Origin: an uncultured Clostridia bacterium
GTDB lineage: Bacteria; Bacillota; Clostridia; Oscillospirales; Acutalibacteraceae
Length of the DNA: 46,861 nucleotides
Assembly (NCBI GenBank): GCA_944380675.1
Contig: CALWIH010000005.1
Location: 1-46,861, forward strand
Direction of reading: 5' to 3'
Both the position numbers and the translations under genes were made by a program. The stretch's first letter is position 1. Each line of letters opens with the position of its first letter. Below the pieces are notes generated by a model that was given only the letters and a program-made list of their open reading frames with translations, was not told the DNA's origin and did no database searches. Shown piece after piece: positions 1-7,135 of the stretch.

Positions 1-153
<153 letters not shown>

Positions 154-165
154 TCAGGTAAAGTC

Positions 166-200
166 AAAAAAACCCGGGCAAACCTGCTTGCCCGGGTTTT
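166..200 (-). terminator. Intrinsic terminator between rpmA and obg
   Basis: A perfect 13-bp inverted repeat (169-181 with 188-200, core CCCGGGCAA) has a 6-base loop. Read on the minus strand it is followed by a run of seven T (positions 172 to 166). It ends the rplU-prp-rpmA transcript or attenuates read-through into obg. Confidence 0.9.
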
Positions 201-214
201 CGTGCGTCGGATGA

Positions 215-496
215 TTACTGCTCAGCGTACACGCTGACTCTCTTGCGATCGCGGCCGTAGCGCTCGAACTTGACCTTGCCGTCCACGAGGGCGAACAGGG
301 AATCGTCGGAGCCTCTGCCCACGTTCACGCCGGGATGAATGTGCGTGCCGCGCTGCTTGACGAGAATGTTGCCGGCCAGAACGAACTGACCGTCGGCACG
401 CTTGACGCCGAGGCGCTTGGACTCGGAATCACGGCCGTTCTTGGTGGAGCCCATACCTTTTTTATGAGCGAACAACTGAATATTGATCTTCAGCAT
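215..496 (-). CDS. rpmA: 50S ribosomal protein L27, with cleavable N-terminal extension
   Basis: 93 aa. The protein starts [17 protein letters not shown]. Bacterial L27 normally begins at the A-H/S-K-K-G motif, which reaches the peptidyl transferase centre; Firmicutes make a precursor with about nine extra residues ending in Phe, which the protease Prp removes. Here the predicted cut is after Phe9, leaving Ala10-His-Lys-Lys-Gly as the mature N-terminus. The remainder ([29 protein letters not shown]) is typical L27. The ribosome site GGAGG at 506-510 lies inside the end of prp, 4 bases upstream, so translation is probably coupled. Confidence 0.98.
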   Translation of the reverse strand: MLKINIQLFAHKKGMGSTKNGRDSESKRLGVKRADGQFVLAGNILVKQRGTHIHPGVNVGRGSDDSLFALVDGKVKFERYGRDRKRVSVYAEQ

Positions 497-500
497 TTTC

Positions 501-821
501 TTACACCTCCAAATAACTCACTTGAATGTTCTTCGGATACTGCTCTTCCAGCCCCAGCAGGTGGAGCTTGAGGCCTTCGAGGAGAACGCGGCAGCCGCGC
601 ACGTCGCGATCGGCAAGCCTGACGCTCATATAGCCCTCGTCGGCAGTGATGCGCGCCTGTACGCCCAGGACGTCCGACACGGTGTTCGCGACAAGATACG
701 CCGCGGAGGAAACCGCCGCGCAGACGATGTCGCTTCCCGCTTCCGCCGCGCCGGAATGCCCGGTGATGCGAAAGCCTGTCAACTCCCCGGAAGCGTTCAC
801 GAAAAAGTCAGCCTGGATCAT
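501..821 (-). CDS. prp: Ribosomal-processing cysteine protease Prp
   Basis: 106 aa, the usual family length. The catalytic pair is visible: His22 in TGHSG and Cys34 in [10 protein letters not shown], the same positions described for Staphylococcus aureus Prp. It removes the N-terminal extension of L27 so that L27 can be assembled in a functional form. Its position between rplU and rpmA is diagnostic. It starts 8 bases after the rplU stop and ends 4 bases before rpmA, so the three genes form a tight operon. Confidence 0.96.
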   Translation of the reverse strand: MIQADFFVNASGELTGFRITGHSGAAEAGSDIVCAAVSSAAYLVANTVSDVLGVQARITADEGYMSVRLADRDVRGCRVLLEGLKLHLLGLEEQYPKNIQVSYLEV

Positions 822-829
822 CGCGGCAC

Positions 830-1138
830 TCAGCCGTTGATGGCCTCGATCTGAACCTTCGTGTAGGGCTGTCTGTGGCCCATCTTGCGCTGCTCGTTCT
901 TCTTCGGCTTGTAAGTAAACACCGTGATCTTCTTCGCCTTGCCGTTCTTGAGCACCTTGCCCTTCACGGAAGCGCCCTCGACATACGGAGCGCCGACCTT
1001 CAGGCCGTTCTCGTCGTTCAGGGCAATCACCTTGAACTCCACGACGGAGTCCTCTTCAGCCGCAAGCTTCTCGACGTAAATCACATCGCCGTACTGTACC
1101 TTGTACTGCTTGCCGCCGGTCTCGATAACTGCAAACAT
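830..1138 (-). CDS. rplU: 50S ribosomal protein L21
   Basis: 102 aa, full length. It starts [15 protein letters not shown] and contains the conserved [18 protein letters not shown] segment that binds 23S rRNA. It is the first gene of the rplU-prp-rpmA operon, with an AGGCAGGA ribosome site before the ATG and a consensus promoter about 90 bases upstream. The transcribed leader may carry an L21-type autoregulatory element. Confidence 0.98.
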   Translation of the reverse strand: MFAVIETGGKQYKVQYGDVIYVEKLAAEEDSVVEFKVIALNDENGLKVGAPYVEGASVKGKVLKNGKAKKITVFTYKPKKNEQRKMGHRQPYTKVQIEAING

Positions 1139-1217
1139 GGTAAAGTCCTGCCTTTACTGTAAACTCGCTATTTCCGGGCGGAGCCGAGGCCCACTTGAAG
1201 AGCCCGTAATAAGCGGC
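1139..1217 (-). ncRNA. Candidate L21 leader (autoregulatory 5' UTR of rplU)
   Basis: The stretch between the predicted transcription start (about 1217) and rplU is roughly 79 bases, GC-rich in its middle, and contains AAGTGGGCCTCGGCTCCGCC, which can fold as a short hairpin. Firmicute rplU genes commonly carry an L21 leader RNA at this place. I assign it from position and foldability rather than from a full match to the known consensus. Confidence 0.4.
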
Positions 1218-1223
1218 TTAAAT

Positions 1224-1252
1224 AGCATAGCACAAAGCGTCAAGCTTGTCAA
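1224..1252 (-). promoter_or_regulatory. SigA promoter of rplU-prp-rpmA
   Basis: On the minus strand TTGACA (1252-1247), a 17-base spacer and TATGCT (1229-1224). Both boxes are close to consensus and the spacing is ideal. Confidence 0.85.
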
Positions 1253-1268
1253 CAGGAATTTGCGCGTC

Positions 1269-2606
1269 TCACAGGGCGGAGAGAAGGGCGGTGTAAAACG
1301 CCGCGGCGCCCCAAAGCGACTCGAACGTGATGAACTCGTCCGTGCCGTGGACGCCTCCTCCCTGCCCCTGCCCGCCGAGGATGGGAGAAAAGCGCAGGGC
1401 GTTCTCCGCGAGGGAAAGAAAATGCTTCGAGTCCGTCCCGCCCGCGAGGAGGAACGGCACGGCGGGAAGCTCGCCGAAGACGGCCCGCGCCGTCTCCGCG
1501 AGAAGGCGGAAGGCCGGGCAGTCCGGGTCGGCATAGGGCGAGGCGTCCGCTCCGCCGGCGAGCGCGCATTCGACGCCGTACCGCCGCGCGCGCTCCGTGA
1601 GGAGAGCGGTCAGCTCGCGCTCTCCCTGCACGTCGGAGGGACGCACGTTCGCCGTGAGGACGGCCTTTTCCGGCAGCACGTTGAAGGCTGTGCCGGCATC
1701 CATTTCGGTGAAGGCAATCGTCGCGCCGAGGAGGAGGGGCGCGTCCTGCGGCAGGAAGCGCCGCAGCCTCGCGAAATCGCCGGAAGCGTCGGCGAGAGCC
1801 TCCTCGAGCTCGTCCCGCTCCGGGGCGGGGAGAGCCTGCCCCGCGGCGCGCAGGACGCGCGCCGCGCCGGGCGAAAGCGCATGGCGGAACACCACTCCCG
1901 CGTTTTCCTCCAGATCGGCGACGAGGCGGGCAAGGCGCACAATCGCGGTATCCGGGGGCGGATTCGACGCGTGGCCTCCCGCCGCGCGGGCGGTGAAGCG
2001 GTACTCGAGCGAGCCCTTCTCCGCGACGCCGATCATCGCGCAGCGGCCGGGGAGCTTGCCCCAGAAATTTTCCCCAATGACGCCGCCCTCGTCGATCACC
2101 GCCTCGAAGCGGACGCCGCGCTCCCGCAGCCAGGCGGCTGCGCGGGCCGTCGTCGGCCCGCCAATTTCCTCGTCGCACGAGAGATAGAGCCAGACCGCCC
2201 GGCTCGGGTGAAAGCCCCGCGCGAGAAGGCGGTCGAGCGCCTCGAGCAGCGCGCACTGCGCGCCCTTCATATCCTGCGCGCCGCGGCCCCAGACGCGCCC
2301 GTCCCGGAGCTCTCCGGAAAACGGCGGGACGCTCCACGCCTCCTCCCGCGCGTCCACGACGTCCATGTGGCCGCTGAGCAGATACGGAAGCCTGTCGGAC
2401 GTCCCCGGAATCCGCAGCAGGAGCGCCTCGCCGACCGGCGTCTCCTCCGCGGACGAAAAGACGTGCGGGAAAAGCTCCCGCAGCGTTTCCCGATAGCGGG
2501 CGATCGCATACCGCGGCGTGCCGCAGACGGTCGGGATCCGCACCATGCGGCTGAGCTTTTCCTCGAGGCCGCGGAACGCGTCCGCCGCGCGGGGCGCGCC
2601 GCTCAC
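1269..2606 (-). CDS. M20-family metallopeptidase (carboxypeptidase S-like)
   Basis: 445 aa with a GTG start that overlaps the TGA of the preceding gene (GTGA), which argues for translational coupling; the frame is open further upstream but that part is antisense-like and inside the neighbour. Metal-binding and catalytic motifs of clan MH are present: SGHMDVVD (His80, Asp82), GRGAQDMKG, the Glu-Glu pair in CDEEIGG, and a C-terminal GGTDSKHF histidine. The lid or dimerisation domain sits in the middle third. The C-terminal HGTDEFI segment resembles CPS1/PM20D1-type members, which hydrolyse peptides or N-acyl amino acids. No signal peptide, so it is probably cytoplasmic. Substrate unknown. It forms a two-gene operon with the URO-D-like gene. 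Confidence 0.9.
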   Translation of the reverse strand: MSGAPRAADAFRGLEEKLSRMVRIPTVCGTPRYAIARYRETLRELFPHVFSSAEETPVGEALLLRIPGTSDRLPYLLSGHMDVVDAREEAWSVPPFSGELRDGRVWGRGAQDMKGAQCALLEALDRLLARGFHPSRAVWLYLSCDEEIGGPTTARAAAWLRERGVRFEAVIDEGGVIGENFWGKLPGRCAMIGVAEKGSLEYRFTARAAGGHASNPPPDTAIVRLARLVADLEENAGVVFRHALSPGAARVLRAAGQALPAPERDELEEALADASGDFARLRRFLPQDAPLLLGATIAFTEMDAGTAFNVLPEKAVLTANVRPSDVQGERELTALLTERARRYGVECALAGGADASPYADPDCPAFRLLAETARAVFGELPAVPFLLAGGTDSKHFLSLAENALRFSPILGGQGQGGGVHGTDEFITFESLWGAAAFYTALLSAL

Positions 2607-3568
2607 AGCGAACGGGCCGCTTCCACGACCCAGCGGATGCGCTCGTGGTCGATGGTGGAGTCGAGCGTGCAGTCGCCGCCGAGCATCAGGCCGAGCTTGC
2701 CGGTATTGAGAATCAGGGCGCGCGTGTATGCCTGCACCTCCTCCTTCGTACCGGTGTAAATGATTCCCTGATGGAACGAGCCGTTCCAAAGCGTTTCAAA
2801 GCCGCCGAGAACCGTCTTGCCGCCGAAGAAAAGCCTGCCGTCCGCGAGAGAAAGACCCTCGACGTGCACCGCCCAGTTCACGGCGCGGCACGGATAGTCC
2901 TTCCACAGCGAAAGGCGGTTTTTCTCGCCCGCCCAGCCGCAGCAGTGGATGAGGTTGTTTTCCGAATACCGGTTCGCCTGCTCGAGGACGTACCAATCGC
3001 TTGGGCGGATCGTCCGCACATATTCTTCCTCGCTCATCCTGTCATATTCGCCGCCCTGGACGCAGTAGTAAACGCCGTCGCAGCCCGCTTCGGTGATCAG
3101 AAGGCGCGCGAGCAGCGCGTTGTCCTGCGCGATAACGTCGAGCGCGTGCATGACGGCCAGCCTGTCCTCCCGGAGATGGCGCATGACCTTCTCCTCGCCC
3201 GCGCCGAAGCGGAGCGACGAGAACGGAGCGAATACATTATAAAAGACGCACATCTCGGAGCCCTTCGCCTCGACGATGCGGCGGGCGCGCTCCACCTGCT
3301 CCCGGATGAAGGGGTGATCCTTCCCGAGGGGCTCGAGCCGGTACCAGTCGGACGCTTCCTTCACGTCCTCGGGAACAGGGTAATTGAAGTAGCCGTCGCA
3401 CATGATTTTAATGAAGTCGAGACCGGTCGACTCATAGTAGGCGAGGTGCGCCTTCACGCACGCCTCCCCCATCGCCTCCTCACCGCCGAAGTGATACCAG
3501 AAGCCGACCGGCACATGGTCGACCTCCTGCTTCGCAAGCGCACTTAACACTCTGGTTCTCTTATCCAT
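2603..3568 (-). CDS. Uroporphyrinogen decarboxylase (URO-D) superfamily protein
   Basis: 321 aa, soluble. It starts MDKRTRVLSALAKQEVDHVPVGFW, the N-terminal pattern of URO-D/MtaA/CmuA superfamily proteins, and keeps the TIM-barrel layout (LITEAGCDGVYYCVQGG, then HCCGW, GGFETLWNG near the end). True HemE has an N-terminal arginine-rich substrate-binding signature that is not seen here, so tetrapyrrole decarboxylation is unlikely; methyl or cobamide transfer relatives are the closer group. The ribosome site GGGAGGAAA is strong. The gene is followed at once by the M20 peptidase. The biological substrate cannot be read from the sequence. Confidence 0.85.
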   Translation of the reverse strand: MDKRTRVLSALAKQEVDHVPVGFWYHFGGEEAMGEACVKAHLAYYESTGLDFIKIMCDGYFNYPVPEDVKEASDWYRLEPLGKDHPFIREQVERARRIVEAKGSEMCVFYNVFAPFSSLRFGAGEEKVMRHLREDRLAVMHALDVIAQDNALLARLLITEAGCDGVYYCVQGGEYDRMSEEEYVRTIRPSDWYVLEQANRYSENNLIHCCGWAGEKNRLSLWKDYPCRAVNWAVHVEGLSLADGRLFFGGKTVLGGFETLWNGSFHQGIIYTGTKEEVQAYTRALILNTGKLGLMLGGDCTLDSTIDHERIRWVVEAARSL

Positions 3569-3655
3569 CTGCGTTTCCTCCCTTTCCGCGCCGGGAAGCC
3601 GGGCCGCCCCGAATCGGGCGGCTCCAAAACAGCCGGCGGCTTTTTTATTACTTTC

Positions 3656-3684
3656 AGAATATCGAAAAAAAGGCAGGAATGCAA
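3656..3684 (-). promoter_or_regulatory. Probable SigA promoter of the URO-D-like/M20 operon
   Basis: On the minus strand TTGCAT (3684-3679), a 17-base spacer containing a T-rich tract, and TATTCT (3661-3656). A GC-rich inverted repeat at 3603-3622 (GCCGCCC/GGGCGGC) lies in the leader between this promoter and the gene. Confidence 0.6.
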
Positions 3685-3720
3685 GGCCTCTTTTCGACCA
3701 ACTCCGGCACTGTGAGGCGG

Positions 3721-3759
3721 GAAACAGAAAAGCGCGCGCCGTTTGGCACGGCGCGCGCT
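3721..3759 (-). terminator. Terminator of the rpsB-tsf operon
   Basis: A perfect 11-bp stem (3731-3741 with 3749-3759, AGCGCGCGCCG) has a 7-base loop. On the minus strand it is followed by TTTCTGTTTC. It lies 40 bases past the tsf stop. Confidence 0.85.
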
Positions 3760-3799
3760 GCGGTTTGCGTGGGGCAATTTGCTTTTCGCTCGGAAAAGC

Positions 3800-4708
3800 T
3801 TATTTGATCATGCTGGCGACTTCGTCCGCGAAGTTGTCCTCGCGCTTCTCGAGGCCCTCGCCCTTCTCAAAGCGGACATAGTCCGCGATGGCGATGGAAC
3901 CGCCGAGCTCCTTGGCGACGGAGTCGGTGTACTGCTGGATGGACATCTTGTTGTCCTTCACATACTCCTGCTCAACGAGGCAGACTTCCTTGAAGTACTT
4001 CTTGATCTTGCCCTCGACCATCTTCTCGATGACGTTGGCCGGCTTGCCGGTGCTGGCGGCCTGCTCGGTGGCAATCTTGCGCTCGTGCTCAATGACCTCG
4101 GCCGGAACCACGCTGCTGTTGAGGTAGAGCGGGTTGATGGCGGCGATCTGCATGGCGATGTTCTTCGCGTACTCCTGGAACTCGTCCTTCGCGGCGATCT
4201 CGGCGGTGGTGTCGAACTTCACGAGCACGGCGATCTTGCCGCCCATGTGGATATAAGCGGTGACAACGCCGTCATAGCGCTGGAAGCGGCGAACCTTGAT
4301 GTTCTCGCCGATGGTGAGAACCTTCTCCTTGCGGAGATCCTCAACGCTCATGCCGGCGCCGACAGCCTCGGCGGCGAGGAGAGCGTCCATATCGGCCGGG
4401 TTGGCGGCGGCAACCGTCTCGGCAACCGTCTTCACGAAGGCCTGGAAATCGGCGTTCTTCGCGACGAAGTCGGTCTCGGCGTTGACCTCGACGGCGACGC
4501 CGACGCTGCCGTCGACATACGCGTACGCCATGCCCTCGGCGGCGATGCGGCCGGCCTTCTTCGTGGCGGCGGCGAGACCCTTCTCGCGCAGGAAGTCAAT
4601 CGCGGCGTCCATGTCGCCGTTGGAAGCGGTCAGAGCCTTCTTGCAGTCCATCATGCCGCAGCCGGTCTTCTCGCGGAGAGCAGCTACGTCCTTTGCGGTA
4701 AATGCCAT
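3800..4708 (-). CDS. tsf: Translation elongation factor Ts
   Basis: 302 aa. It starts with the family signature AFTAKDVAALREKTGCGMMDCKKAL (UBA-like domain), followed by the dimerisation core with NAETDFVAKN, which contacts EF-Tu. EF-Ts exchanges GDP for GTP on EF-Tu. The start has the ribosome site GGAGG 8 bases upstream. It follows rpsB in the standard bacterial arrangement. Confidence 0.98.
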   Translation of the reverse strand: MAFTAKDVAALREKTGCGMMDCKKALTASNGDMDAAIDFLREKGLAAATKKAGRIAAEGMAYAYVDGSVGVAVEVNAETDFVAKNADFQAFVKTVAETVAAANPADMDALLAAEAVGAGMSVEDLRKEKVLTIGENIKVRRFQRYDGVVTAYIHMGGKIAVLVKFDTTAEIAAKDEFQEYAKNIAMQIAAINPLYLNSSVVPAEVIEHERKIATEQAASTGKPANVIEKMVEGKIKKYFKEVCLVEQEYVKDNKMSIQQYTDSVAKELGGSIAIADYVRFEKGEGLEKREDNFADEVASMIK

Positions 4709-4746
4709 GTTAATTCCTCCAGTTTATCAGTCTATAACCGCGCACA

Positions 4747-4769
4747 GCACGCCAGGAATGCTGGCGTGC
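4747..4769 (-). other. Hairpin between rpsB and tsf
   Basis: A 9-bp perfect inverted repeat (4747-4755 with 4761-4769, GCACGCCAG/CTGGCGTGC) has a 5-base loop and no T tract. It sits in the 93-base rpsB-tsf gap. It may act as an mRNA processing or stability element that sets the S2 to EF-Ts ratio; it does not look like a full terminator. Confidence 0.6.
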
Positions 4770-4801
4770 CGTGCCGCACTTCATGCTTCTGTTTCAGAAA
4801 A

Positions 4802-5545
4802 TTACTCGGCCGCTTCCTCGTCGGTCTCGTTCTCCTTGGCCTCGGCCTCGGCAGCGCCCATCTGGCCCTCCTTGCCCTCGACAATCGCGTTGGCAATGGT
4901 GCCGGAAATGAGCTTCACGGCGCGGATGGCGTCGTCGTTGCCCGGGATCACATAGTCGATCTCATCCGGATCGCAGTTGGTGTCGACGATGGCGACAATC
5001 GGGATGCCGAGCTTCTTGGCCTCGGCGACAGCGATGCGCTCCTTGCGGGGGTCGACGATGAAGAGAGCGCCGGGGAGCTGCTTCATATCCTTGATACCGC
5101 CGAGGAACTTCTCAAGCTTCTCGATCTCGAGGTTGAGCTTGACGACCTCCTTCTTCGGGAGCATCTCAAACGTGCCGTCGGACTCCATGGTCTTGAGCTG
5201 GTTGAGACGATCGATGCGGCGGCGAATCGTGCGGAAGTTGGTGAGCATACCGCCGAGCCAGCGGGCGTTCACATAGTAAGCGCCGGCGCGCTGGGCCTCG
5301 TCGCGGACGGAATCCTGGGCCTGCTTCTTCGTGCCGACGAACAGCACGCTCTTGCCCTCCATGGAAAGCTCACGAACAAAGTTGTAAGCCTCCTCGAGCT
5401 TGCGGACGGTCTTCTGCAGGTCGATGATGTAGATGCCGTTGCGCTCGGTGAAGATGTACTCCGCCATCTTCGGGTTCCATCTTCTGGTCTGGTGACCGAA
5501 ATGGACGCCGGCTTCCAGAAGCTGCTTCATGGATACTACTGCCAT
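4802..5545 (-). CDS. rpsB: 30S ribosomal protein S2
   Basis: 247 aa. It starts [27 protein letters not shown], the S2 signature, and contains [19 protein letters not shown] and the conserved IVDTNCDPD loop near residue 190. The C-terminus is an acidic tail ([10 protein letters not shown]), common in Firmicutes. S2 sits on the back of the small subunit. The ATG has an ideal AAGGAGG ribosome site. It heads the rpsB-tsf operon with its own strong promoter. Confidence 0.98.
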   Translation of the reverse strand: MAVVSMKQLLEAGVHFGHQTRRWNPKMAEYIFTERNGIYIIDLQKTVRKLEEAYNFVRELSMEGKSVLFVGTKKQAQDSVRDEAQRAGAYYVNARWLGGMLTNFRTIRRRIDRLNQLKTMESDGTFEMLPKKEVVKLNLEIEKLEKFLGGIKDMKQLPGALFIVDPRKERIAVAEAKKLGIPIVAIVDTNCDPDEIDYVIPGNDDAIRAVKLISGTIANAIVEGKEGQMGAAEAEAKENETDEEAAE

Positions 5546-5589
5546 TTTGTATTCCTCCTTGGTTTTTCCTCCGCCGTTCCCTTACGTCG

Positions 5590-5641
5590 GCGCAAAACCC
5601 TTTCGGGCACCGGTTCGCCGGGGACGGCGTGTGTTTTGCGC
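5590..5641 (-). ncRNA. Structured rpsB leader (candidate S2 autoregulation element)
   Basis: In the roughly 95-base 5' UTR, GCGCAAAAC (5641-5633) pairs perfectly with GTTTTGCGC (5598-5590), closing a 34-base GC-rich internal region with its own CCGG-type pairings. S2 represses its own mRNA in several bacteria through leader structures; whether this one belongs to a known class cannot be settled by eye. Confidence 0.5.
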
Positions 5642-5646
5642 GAATT

Positions 5647-5675
5647 ATTATAGCATAAAGTTTTTTTCAATGCAA
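5647..5675 (-). promoter_or_regulatory. Strong SigA promoter of rpsB-tsf
   Basis: On the minus strand TTGCAT (5675-5670), a 17-base spacer with an A tract, and a perfect TATAAT (5652-5647). Confidence 0.9.
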
Positions 5676-5740
5676 CTGAAATCTTGCCGATTTTCGGCCT
5701 TCTCCCCGGGGCTTTCCCGTCATCCGGCACAAGAAGCGGG

Positions 5741-6034
5741 TCACTCGTCGCCGAAAAACGACGCGAGAAGGCCCCGTCTGCGGCGCACGCGCACGCGCTC
5801 CTGATAGTTCACGAGAATCGTGTCCTCGCCGATCACCTGGATGTCCGGCCAGCGGATGACAACGTCCTCCTCCCGGCCGAGCAGGCCGAACAGCCGGGGC
5901 CTCCCGTAGACCACAATCGCCGTGAGCCGCGCGCTCTCCACGTCCATTTCCGCGTCGCAGACGGCGCCGACGCGCGTGCCGTCCTTCACGCTGATGACCT
6001 CCTTGCGGCGAAGCTCCGCCACTCTGCAGGTCAT
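5741..6034 (-). CDS. YlmC/YmxH-family sporulation protein (PRC-barrel)
   Basis: 97 aa. I chose the second ATG (MTCRVAELRRKEVISV) because a GGAGGGAGG ribosome site lies just before it; an upstream in-frame ATG would extend the protein by eight residues but lacks one. The N-terminal half is a PRC-barrel-like beta domain (GTRVGAVCDAEMDVE), as in the YlmC/YmxH family of spore-forming Clostridia and Bacilli. The family's molecular role is not well defined. The C-terminus is basic (RVRVRRRRG). It is divergent from sigG, and a SigE-like -10 element precedes it, which fits expression during sporulation. Confidence 0.85.
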   Translation of the reverse strand: MTCRVAELRRKEVISVKDGTRVGAVCDAEMDVESARLTAIVVYGRPRLFGLLGREEDVVIRWPDIQVIGEDTILVNYQERVRVRRRRGLLASFFGDE

Positions 6035-6081
6035 GCTGCCTCCCTCCTTCCCCGCCATGTCCGGCAGGACATATTTTTTCT

Positions 6082-6110
6082 ATTGTATGCGCGCGGGGCG
6101 CGCCGTATAC
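6082..6110 (-). promoter_or_regulatory. Possible SigE-type promoter for the YlmC/YmxH gene
   Basis: On the minus strand CATACAAT (6089-6082) matches the mother-cell SigE -10 consensus (CATACANT). A GTATAC element at 6110-6105 supplies only the central ATA of the -35 box, with a suitable distance. No SigA -35 is present. Confidence 0.4.
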
Positions 6111-6132
6111 GCGGCGAAATTTTCCCGGGGCG

Positions 6133-6162
6133 GTATGCGCCCGCCGAAAAGCGGCAATACTG
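6133..6162 (+). promoter_or_regulatory. SigF-type promoter of sigG
   Basis: GTATG (6133-6137) approximates the SigF -35 consensus GYWTA, and GGCAATACTG (6153-6162) fits the -10 consensus GGNNANANTW except at its last base. The spacer is exactly 15 bases, the known SigF spacing. In Bacillus subtilis sigG (spoIIIG) is transcribed by SigF. Confidence 0.6.
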
Positions 6163-6184
6163 AAACCGACAGGAGGAAGACGCC

Positions 6185-6967
6185 ATGTACAACAAAGTGG
6201 AAATCTGCGGAGTCAACACCTCCCGGCTCAAGGTGCTGACGGAGGCGGAAAAACGGGAGCTGCTCCTCAAAATCAGAAACGGAACGCCCGCCGAGCGCGA
6301 GCGCGCCCGCGAGGAAATGGTCAACGGGAATCTCAAGCTCGTCCTGAGCGTGATCCAGCGCTTCACCAACCGCGGGGAAAACCTCGACGACCTGTTTCAG
6401 GTGGGCTGCATCGGCCTGATGAAGGCCATCGACAACTTCAATCCCGATTTGCAGGTCAAGTTCTCCACCTACGGCGTCCCGATGATCATCGGCGAGATCC
6501 GCCGCTATCTGCGGGACAACAACAGCATCCGCGTCAGCCGGTCGCTGCGGGACACGGCCTACAGGGCGATGCAGGTCAAGGAAAAGCTGCTCGCGAAAAA
6601 CAACCGCGAGCCGACGGTCGAGCAGATAGCGGCGGAGCTCGGGCTGCCGCGTGAGGACGTCGTCCTCGCGCTCGAGTCGATTGTGGAGCCCGTCTCGCTC
6701 TACGAGCCCGTCTTCAACGACGGAGGCGACACCATCTATGTGATGGACCAGGTCGGAGATTCCCGGGGCGGAGACACAGACTGGCTCGAGGAGATTGCCC
6801 TGCGCCAGGCGATCAGCGATCTCAGCGAACGAGAAAAGCGCATCCTTACCATGCGGTTTTTCCAGGGAAAAACGCAGATGGAGGTCGCCTCGGAGATCCA
6901 CATCAGCCAGGCGCAGGTATCCCGGCTTGAGAAGGGCGCGCTGGAAAAAATCAAGCGGGAGCTGTGA
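6185..6967 (+). CDS. sigG: RNA polymerase sporulation sigma factor SigG
   Basis: 260 aa, the usual length. The N-terminal signature NKVEICGVNTSRL is specific to SigG. Region 2 follows (NLKLVLSVIQRFTNRGENLDDLFQ, KFSTYGVPMIIGEIRRYLRDN), then region 3 and region 4 with the helix-turn-helix GKTQMEVASEIHISQAQVSRLEK. SigG directs late gene expression in the forespore. The ribosome site AGGAGG lies 8 bases before the ATG and a SigF-type promoter lies upstream. In Bacillus subtilis sigG follows spoIIGA-sigE; those genes are not here. Confidence 0.97.
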   Translation: MYNKVEICGVNTSRLKVLTEAEKRELLLKIRNGTPAERERAREEMVNGNLKLVLSVIQRFTNRGENLDDLFQVGCIGLMKAIDNFNPDLQVKFSTYGVPMIIGEIRRYLRDNNSIRVSRSLRDTAYRAMQVKEKLLAKNNREPTVEQIAAELGLPREDVVLALESIVEPVSLYEPVFNDGGDTIYVMDQVGDSRGGDTDWLEEIALRQAISDLSEREKRILTMRFFQGKTQMEVASEIHISQAQVSRLEKGALEKIKREL

Positions 6968-6992
6968 GTTTCATTTTCTAAAAAAGAAATTC

Positions 6993-7021
6993 TTGCACTT
7001 CCCTCCAGAATCCGATATACT
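6993..7021 (+). promoter_or_regulatory. SigA promoter of cca
   Basis: TTGCAC (6993-6998), 17-base spacer, TATACT (7016-7021). It leaves a leader of about 108 bases before cca, in which I see no clear structure. Confidence 0.75.
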
Positions 7022-7135
7022 GAGATAGGATTTGTTGGTCATTTTGATCTGTTCCCCTCTGGAAAGCCCGACGTTTTTCCCCATTATGGCAAGGGCGGCG
7101 CGCTCCGGAAGGGGACGCGGGAAGGAGGGGAAGCT

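Noticed and set aside
1101-2759. A 552-residue plus-strand frame opposite the M20 peptidase
   Set aside because: Arg-rich composition without domain signal; the opposite strand carries complete M20 motifs.
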